From Hoeflea sp. BAL378 (GTDB lineage: Bacteria; Pseudomonadota; Alphaproteobacteria; Rhizobiales; Rhizobiaceae), in contig NZ_JRJG01000003.1 of NCBI RefSeq assembly GCF_000759435.1, forward strand, positions 62,001-126,000: a DNA stretch of 64,000 nucleotides. Direction: 5' to 3'. Shown in pieces: positions 59,181-64,000 of the stretch. The notes below the pieces were generated by a model, which was given only the letters and a program-made list of their open reading frames with translations, had not been told where the DNA came from and ran no database searches. Position 1 is the first letter of the stretch. Every line of letters begins with the position of its first letter. The position numbers were made by a program, and so were the translations under genes.

Positions 59181-60419
59181 TCAAACGCCTAGTGATTTTA
59201 CGACGCGCTCGACAACAGCGCGTAGGCTCAAGCCTTGAATGACGACGGTAAAGAGAACGAGTGCATATGTGGCGGCGAGAATGACGGATTTTTCGGCGAC
59301 CTCCGGAATTGAAAGCGCGAGTGCAATGGAAATGCCACCCCGCAACCCTCCCCACGTCAGAACAGGAATTGTACCCCGTATGAAAGTATAGTTCGCACTC
59401 AATGCAATCACCGGAATGGCTACGGCTAGCAGGCGAGCACACAGGACGAGTGGTACCGCCAACGCGACCAACCAACTGAAAGACGGGTCGAGGCGGAGAA
59501 CGAGCACTTCAAGGCCGATAAGAAGAAAAAGCACCGAATTGAGTATCTCATCGATGAGCGTCCAGAACCCAAAGAGATACTGCTCTGTCTGGTCGCTCAT
59601 CGCATCTTGTGGGCCGCGATTGCCAATAAGGACACCGGCCACGACGACTGCAATGGGACCGCTCATTTGAAGTTTGGCCGCAAGTGTATAAGTGCCGGCT
59701 ACCAGCGCAAGCGAGATCAGGACTTCGATCGGATAATCGTCGATCGCACGCATTGCCCTGTAGGCAATGTAGCCGGTGGCAAGCCCGAGCACAGCGCCTC
59801 CCAATGCCTCGATGAAGAAAAGTTCGCTGATCTCAATGACATCGACACCGCCGCCGGCGGCTCCGATTGCGGTCGCCATGAGGACGGTAAATATTACGAC
59901 TCCGACTCCATCGTTGAACAGCGATTCGCCGATCATTTCTGCCTTGAGTATCTCGGGAACACGAACTGTCTTAAGAGTTGACAGGACCGCCACCGGATCG
60001 GTTGGACTGATAAGTGCGCCAAACACCAAGGCCCACGAAAGGGCAACGGGAACGCCAAGCGCCCCTGCTGCAAACCAGAAGCCGACACCGATAATCCCTG
60101 TGGAGACCAAGACCCCCACCGTTGCCATCGAGCCAACAACCCAGGCACGGTCACGCAGCTGAGCGAGATCGACATGCAAAGCGCCCGCAAACAACAGAAA
60201 TGCTAGCATGCCGTCCAGCACCGTTTTCTGAAAGTCGATTTGCCGGATGATCCCAGCGAGATTTTCGTATGGAAGCACTCCCGGAAAAATGAGTTCGACA
60301 CAAATTAGACCGAGCGACGCCACCGGTCCCATGACGAGCAGGCCGATCGTGTGCGGCAGACGAATGAGGCGGTGATTGATCCAAGCGAACGTTGCCGTCA
60401 GCACTAAAGCGTATCGCAT
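59181..60419 (-). pseudogene. nhaP: Na+/H+ antiporter, cut by IS630 (main part)
   Basis: 412 residues of a CPA1/NhaP antiporter with about 12 helices. Typical motifs are SPTDPVAVLSTLK near 139, GESLFNDGVGVVIF (the Asp-pair region) near 165 and WGGLRGGISIALAL near 355. The first helix is incomplete. The current ATG (60419) lies inside the IS630 inverted repeat, so residues MRYA are IS-derived. The missing N-terminus (about 12 codons) survives at 61453-61488. The fused protein might still be made, but its first helix is altered. Confidence 0.85.
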
Positions 60420-61452
60420 CTATTCCGCCTCATAGCCTGCGGCCTTGAAGAAATTTTGGCATTCGGTGATGGAGAAGAGGCCTACGATTTCGCCGAGCGC
60501 CGAGCTGATGGCGTCAAAGCTGCGAGCGGCGTGCTTTCGCAGCAGCGCCTTAAGTTTGGAAAATGCCATCTCGATGGGATTGAGGTCGGGGCTGTAGGGC
60601 GGCAGGAAGAGGAGCCAAGCTCCTTTGGCCCTGACCAATTGCTCGGCCCGCTCGCTTTTGTGGAAGGCGACATTGTCGAGAATGACGATGTCGCCTTTTG
60701 ACAGGGTTGGAGCCAGTTGGGTTTCGACCCAGGTTTCGAAGATCCGTTGGTTCATCGGCGCGTTGACGATCCATGGCGCGGTCAGTCCGTGACTGCGCAA
60801 GCCGGCGATGAAGGTCTGCGTTTTCCACGCGCCGAACGGCGTATAGGCGTTGAAGCGCTGACCTTTGGCTGACCATCCTGTGCGTTTGGTCAGTTTGGTG
60901 TTGGTCGATGTTTCATCGATAAAAATCAGCCGCGCCAATGCCTTGTCGAAGAAGCGCCGGCGTCGCTTGATCCAAAGATCACGGGCGTTGGCGATCTCCG
61001 GTCGCAATTGTTCGCTTGCCTTGAGGCTTTTTTTTATGGCTCAGCCCAAGCCGATTGAGAAACCGGCCAACGGTCGAGCGATGCACATCAACACCGCGCC
61101 CGGCGAGTTCGACGCAGAGTTCATCGAGTGTCACTTCGCCATTCGCAGCGACACGGGCGCCAATCCATTCGCCATGCGGCGTCAGCTTGCCGCCCAGCGG
61201 ATGCCCCTGCCTTTGAGGTGCAAGCGAGCCGGTGGCACGATGCAGGATCATCATGTTGTTGACAAACCTCGGAGACACCCGGAAATGCCGAGCCGCCTCA
61301 CGATGGCTGTTGCCTTCTTCTACAAACCCAACGACACGCGCACGCAACTCAACCGGATGCGGCTTACCCATGGCGGTTCTCCTTCCATGGGCAGAGTGAA
61401 TCACAAATCATTCCGTCCGGGAATCCCGAATCTCAAAAGCTGCGACACGCTT
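60407..61452 (-). mobile_element. IS630-family element, 1,046 bp
   Basis: Ends read AAGCGTATCGCATCT on the left and, reverse-complemented, AAGCGTGTCGCAGCT on the right, each flanked by TA as expected for IS630. It contains a two-frame transposase and interrupts nhaP after its twelfth codon. The ends are intact, so it may be recent. Confidence 0.85.
60420..61404 (-). CDS. IS630-family transposase, made by frameshift
   Basis: Frame A (61404 leftward) carries the helix-turn-helix GNSHREAARHFRVSPRFVNN and a second winged region. A run of A at about 61028-61035 would allow a -1 shift into frame B (ends 60420), which carries the catalytic core: FIDETSTN (Asp), VILDNVAFHKS (Asp) and NPIEMAFSKLKALLR (Glu). 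Such slippage is common in IS630. All catalytic residues are present. Its stop overlaps the fused nhaP ATG. Confidence 0.87.
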
Positions 61453-61488
61453 TAGGAACACTGCAATCAAATCGTAAATCGTCATCAT
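61453..61488 (-). pseudogene. nhaP: Displaced 5' end of nhaP
   Basis: Twelve codons, MMTIYDLIAVFL, from ATG 61488. Removing the IS630 and one TA copy joins them in frame to VLTATFAWINHRL, which restores a normal first helix. Confidence 0.85.
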
Positions 61489-61984
61489 GATGAAAAATAT
61501 CCAAGAAGGTGAGTTCTGCGGTGAAGCAATACAATTTCCTTTTGAGGTAGTCGTGTTTGGGTTTGTGTACGACGCACAAAACCGATGGTGTAGGCCAATT
61601 CTGGGCTGGTGATGGTAATTTGTTCACTCAGTTATGCACATCGCATCCTGCTCGACGCTTGGATACGGCGCCCTTTCCGAGCGTCGAAAACAAACGAACG
61701 TATAGGCAATGACGTCGTTGAAGAACTAATCGGTGTCGCGCCTTTTAATCGGGCCCCTGTCATAGATTTCAGTATGACACTGTCCGTGTTTGCGATAACT
61801 GGCTTTGTGTGGGCAGGTGACATTGTCAGCATCCTCACGCTCCGATCCGCAATGTCTTTCGCCATCCAGCCTTCTGGCTCGTTGCTAGTTCGGGGCGTCA
61901 CTTGGTCAGGAATTCACCGCCCGTACTGAAGAACGGGCGGCTCTCCCAATTCGAATGTTATCCTGAGTACGGCCTTGTGAGGGA
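61489..61984. other. Intergenic region
   Basis: About 500 bases upstream of the split nhaP and downstream of the beta-propeller. Short frames only, none supported. The terminator-like hairpin at 61917-61940 is the only feature I see. Confidence 0.5.
61917..61940 (-). terminator. Possible terminator after the beta-propeller gene
   Basis: Inverted repeat CCGCCCGT / ACGGGCGG with an 8-base loop, 44 bases beyond the beta-propeller stop on the minus strand. No T run follows, so it is uncertain. Confidence 0.35.
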
Positions 61985-63046
61985 TTAAGGCAGCACAACC
62001 ATCTGGTGGCCCTCGCCGGAAACTGCGATTTCGCCGATAACCGCGAGATCGATCTGGTTGATGATCCAAATCTTGGGTTCGTCGCGGCTCGATACGTAAA
62101 TCTTGCCAGTGCCGTCGATCGTTGTCAGATGATACGGAGCGGGCGACAATGAAGCGGTTCGCATCGCACCGGATTGCAGATCGATGGCGACAAGCTTGTC
62201 TTCGCTCTTTCCGCTGACGAAGAGCGTGCTCCCGTCGTCCGACAAGTCGAGCCCGTGCAACTCTCCTCCAATCTCGAATGAGCGTAGAATGGCACCATCG
62301 GACACAGCAATCTCATGGATTTTGCCGATATCTGCGTCGGCCACATATAGCGTTGCCCCGTCGTCGGAGATGACCACATGCTCGGGAGCTGTACCAACAA
62401 GCAAATTGCGCCTGACAAATCCCTTCTCGACATCGACTTCACTGATTGTGCCGTTGCCTGAATTCGTTACGAAAACCGAAGCGCTGTCTTCGGAAAATAC
62501 GGCATAATTCGGTGCCGATCCAGTTGGAACAAAGGCCTTGAAAACCAAGGTTTCGAGATCGATTATGCTTATCCCGTCACCTGATGGATGAGTAGCTGCA
62601 GCGTAACGACCGTCGGGCGAAACAGCAGTATGATGGACCGCGCCGGGCACTTCGATCCGACGCAGTATCTCACCAGACTTTGCGTCGAGGATGGTCAGAA
62701 TACTGATCGCGGCATCCTTGGGCATCGCCCCCGCTGCGGGTTTGGCGTGATGGGCCGCATGTTCGTCCTCCGACACGCCTTCTGGCTTAGCGAGTGCCGT
62801 GGCTTCGGTGCCTTCGACCTCAGAATAGCTACCGGCGACGAGATACCGAACACCAGGCGCACCAGAAAGGCCGTGAATGGCATCCAAGCCGGTGATCCTG
62901 CGTTCGACCGTGCCAGTGTCTGTATCGACGACGATGATTTGATCCGCGCTGCCATCAGCAATGTAGACCGTCGCGGCCGTCGCTGATGCCGAAGTCAGGA
63001 GAACGGCGAGGATTGCCGAAAGAGAGAGCTTCAAAGGTGACGTCAT
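61985..63046 (-). CDS. Periplasmic YVTN beta-propeller protein
   Basis: 353 residues. Signal peptide (residues 1-25, ends ATAA). Repeated blades with YIADGSADQIIVVDTDTG, YAAATHPSGDGISIIDLET, FVTNSGNGTISEVDVEKG, YVADADIGKIHEI and YVSSRDEPKIWIIN. A His-rich loop (DEHAAHHAKP) in blade 2 may bind metal. RBS AAAAGGA. Family role is unknown, perhaps a periplasmic scaffold or metal sensor. Its operon-mates are a DUF5676 protein and a YHS protein. A broken copy is at 12549. Confidence 0.85.
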   Translation of the reverse strand: MTSPLKLSLSAILAVLLTSASATAATVYIADGSADQIIVVDTDTGTVERRITGLDAIHGLSGAPGVRYLVAGSYSEVEGTEATALAKPEGVSEDEHAAHHAKPAAGAMPKDAAISILTILDAKSGEILRRIEVPGAVHHTAVSPDGRYAAATHPSGDGISIIDLETLVFKAFVPTGSAPNYAVFSEDSASVFVTNSGNGTISEVDVEKGFVRRNLLVGTAPEHVVISDDGATLYVADADIGKIHEIAVSDGAILRSFEIGGELHGLDLSDDGSTLFVSGKSEDKLVAIDLQSGAMRTASLSPAPYHLTTIDGTGKIYVSSRDEPKIWIINQIDLAVIGEIAVSGEGHQMVVLP

Positions 63047-63074
63047 AGTTGAGTTCCTTTTGTTGTGCTTTGCA

Positions 63075-63398
63075 TCAACGTGCCCAACGGGCAGAGAAAT
63101 AATTGAATAGCGGCGCGAATATCAGCGCGACGAACCAGCCATAGGCAAAGGCCTCCACTCCGCCGAGCAGAAAGCTTGACCAAGTCAACCAAGAGAAACC
63201 GGGAAGCAGTTTCAGCCACGTCTGGTACATGGCCTGTCCGGGGAAGATGAGATCGAAGCCGACACACAGCGCAAACGTCACCACGAGAAAAATGCCCAAG
63301 CTCATGCCGAGTACTGCGACTGGGATATGTGGTGGACGGTTCACGGACAGAGGCACGCCTGCCCGGTGAGGTTGATCAGATCTGGTCAGATTAGCCAT
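63075..63398 (-). CDS. DUF5676 small membrane protein (copy 2)
   Basis: 107 residues, two membrane helices, core FPGQAMYQTWLKLLPGFSWL and C-terminus EAFAYGWFVALIFAPLFNYF. Close relative of the gene at 30803. It overlaps the YHS gene by 8 bases and is followed 28 bases later by the beta-propeller gene. Function unknown. Confidence 0.78.
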   Translation of the reverse strand: MANLTRSDQPHRAGVPLSVNRPPHIPVAVLGMSLGIFLVVTFALCVGFDLIFPGQAMYQTWLKLLPGFSWLTWSSFLLGGVEAFAYGWFVALIFAPLFNYFSARWAR

Positions 63399-63732
63399 CA
63401 GCTTGCTCCCTCATGTCTAGGCTGGCTGGAACAGCTGCAGCGAGGTAGGAATCTGGCGCGGCCTCGAAGCGCTCGCGGCATTCCCGAGAGCAGAAGTAGT
63501 AGACGTGGCCGTCATGGACGGCCGATTTTGCGGTTCGGGTCTGAACGGTAATTCCGCACACGGGGTCAGTGTCAGTCTCCGGGGCAGTCCAGCGAGCATC
63601 GCTCGCCGAGCCGCTGGGCTCGCCGCGGCTTGCTCCTGACTTGCCGTGACCCATGACGTGAGAGCCACAGCCAAACCTCATCATGATGAATATGAGGCCG
63701 GCCCAAAAGAGAAAATAGATTATGGATTCCAT
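63391..63732 (-). CDS. YHS-domain membrane protein
   Basis: 113 residues from ATG 63732 (GGAG upstream; an ATG at 63750 is less likely). One N-terminal helix (IIYFLFWAGLIFIMM), a His/Gly linker (GSHVMGHGK) and a YHS domain DPVCGITV with YYFCSRECRERF. YHS domains bind copper or other metals. First gene of a three-gene minus-strand operon; no ECF or CueR motif was found in its promoter region. Confidence 0.85.
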   Translation of the reverse strand: MESIIYFLFWAGLIFIMMRFGCGSHVMGHGKSGASRGEPSGSASDARWTAPETDTDPVCGITVQTRTAKSAVHDGHVYYFCSRECRERFEAAPDSYLAAAVPASLDMREQADG

Positions 63733-63886
63733 TGCATGCTCCATGCGCAATATTGAATGCGCCTTCGCCGTTTTCGGTTATGTCCGAACCGGGCCTGGTC
63801 CAAAGCAGGTGACTGGGGATGGCGAACAGGGGTTGGTGAGCGTTTAGACTCTACCCCAAATATCTAATGCCATTCCGTTCGCCGCC

Positions 63887-64000
63887 ATGCTCGCGTGGGA
63901 AAAGTTGAACTGCCAAAAGTGGCAGACACCTCAACTCACGCCGCTGGAACAAGCTCAGCCGGAAGAACGAATTCGTCGCGTCAGGAAATTTTGGGAGGGG
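63887..64000 (+). CDS. Possible start of a gene running off the window
   Basis: An open frame from ATG 63887 to the end of the window, with the start MLAWEKLNCQKWQ. It lacks an obvious ribosome site, and too little is visible to name it. Confidence 0.3.
   Translation, partial: MLAWEKLNCQKWQTPQLTPLEQAQPEERIRRVRKFWEG

Overview
The window looks like accessory DNA from a GC-rich proteobacterium, most likely an alphaproteobacterium. Evidence for this is an AapJQMP amino-acid transporter, CueR-type copper operators with TTGACC -35 boxes, FixK/FNR-like TTGA-N6-TCAA boxes and IS5/IS427, IS630, IS481 and IS110 remnants typical of that class. No rRNA, tRNA or CRISPR array was seen.

Layout. 1-3.6 kb: end of aapJ, then aapQ, aapM, aapP. 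3.7-7.75 kb: copper cluster 1 (copZ divergent from copA and a ferredoxin-NAD(P)H reductase, with a cueR gene cut off after 13 codons). 7.75-9.4 kb: junk built from recombinase and IS110 remnants, abutting lgt. 10.5-14.7 kb: ECF sigma locus 1 (small secreted/membrane protein, Cys-tailed ECF sigma, a sigma-region-4-only protein, a CCCG Cys peptide, a small membrane protein, a decayed beta-propeller gene, an APC permease). 15.1-17.1 kb: EamA exporter and patatin lipase. 17.4-25.4 kb (minus): CopB-type ATPase, PPK2, phosphoketolase, a possible ATC hydrolase-like protein, glucoamylase/GH144-like protein. 25.8-31.1 kb (minus): DUF5676, DUF3141, ackA, pta, fabI. 31.5-38.1 kb (plus): complete nine-gene N-type ATPase operon atpDCQRBEFAG. 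38.6-39.4 kb: intact IS5-family element. 40.2-49.2 kb (minus): tightly packed operon with Rieske protein, MBL/beta-CASP nuclease, AMP phosphorylase, PRPP synthetase, cytochrome c, a third copper ATPase, another cytochrome c and a dehydrogenase. 49.7-52.6 kb (minus): ECF sigma locus 2 (ECF sigma, small CxC companion, CBS-BON protein, second CCCG peptide). 52.8-58.3 kb: copper cluster 2 (copZ, copA, cueR, K+ channel-like, DUF305, glutaredoxin-MauE fusion). 58.3-61.5 kb: copA and IS481 scraps, then a nhaP antiporter split by an IS630 element. 62-63.7 kb (minus): YHS protein, DUF5676, beta-propeller.

How it may work together. Phosphoketolase, acetate kinase and phosphotransacetylase make and interconvert acetyl-phosphate, ATP and acetyl-CoA; PPK2 uses polyphosphate; the N-ATPase can exchange ATP and ion gradient; AMP phosphorylase and PRPP synthetase handle nucleotides; four intact P1B ATPases (plus two fragments) export copper. 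The most interesting signal is a shared promoter-like motif, GTAA-N17-CGTCT, found at six intergenic sites correctly placed upstream of the two CCCG peptides, the sigma companion, the CopB/PPK2/phosphoketolase operon, the DUF3141/ackA/pta operon and the N-ATPase operon. Both ECF sigma factors carry a Cys-x-Cys linker and a Cys-rich tail, like metal-sensing CorE-type sigma factors, and both have an FNR-like box upstream. This suggests an FNR -> Cys-sensing ECF -> energy/copper survival regulon, which is an inference from sequence only.
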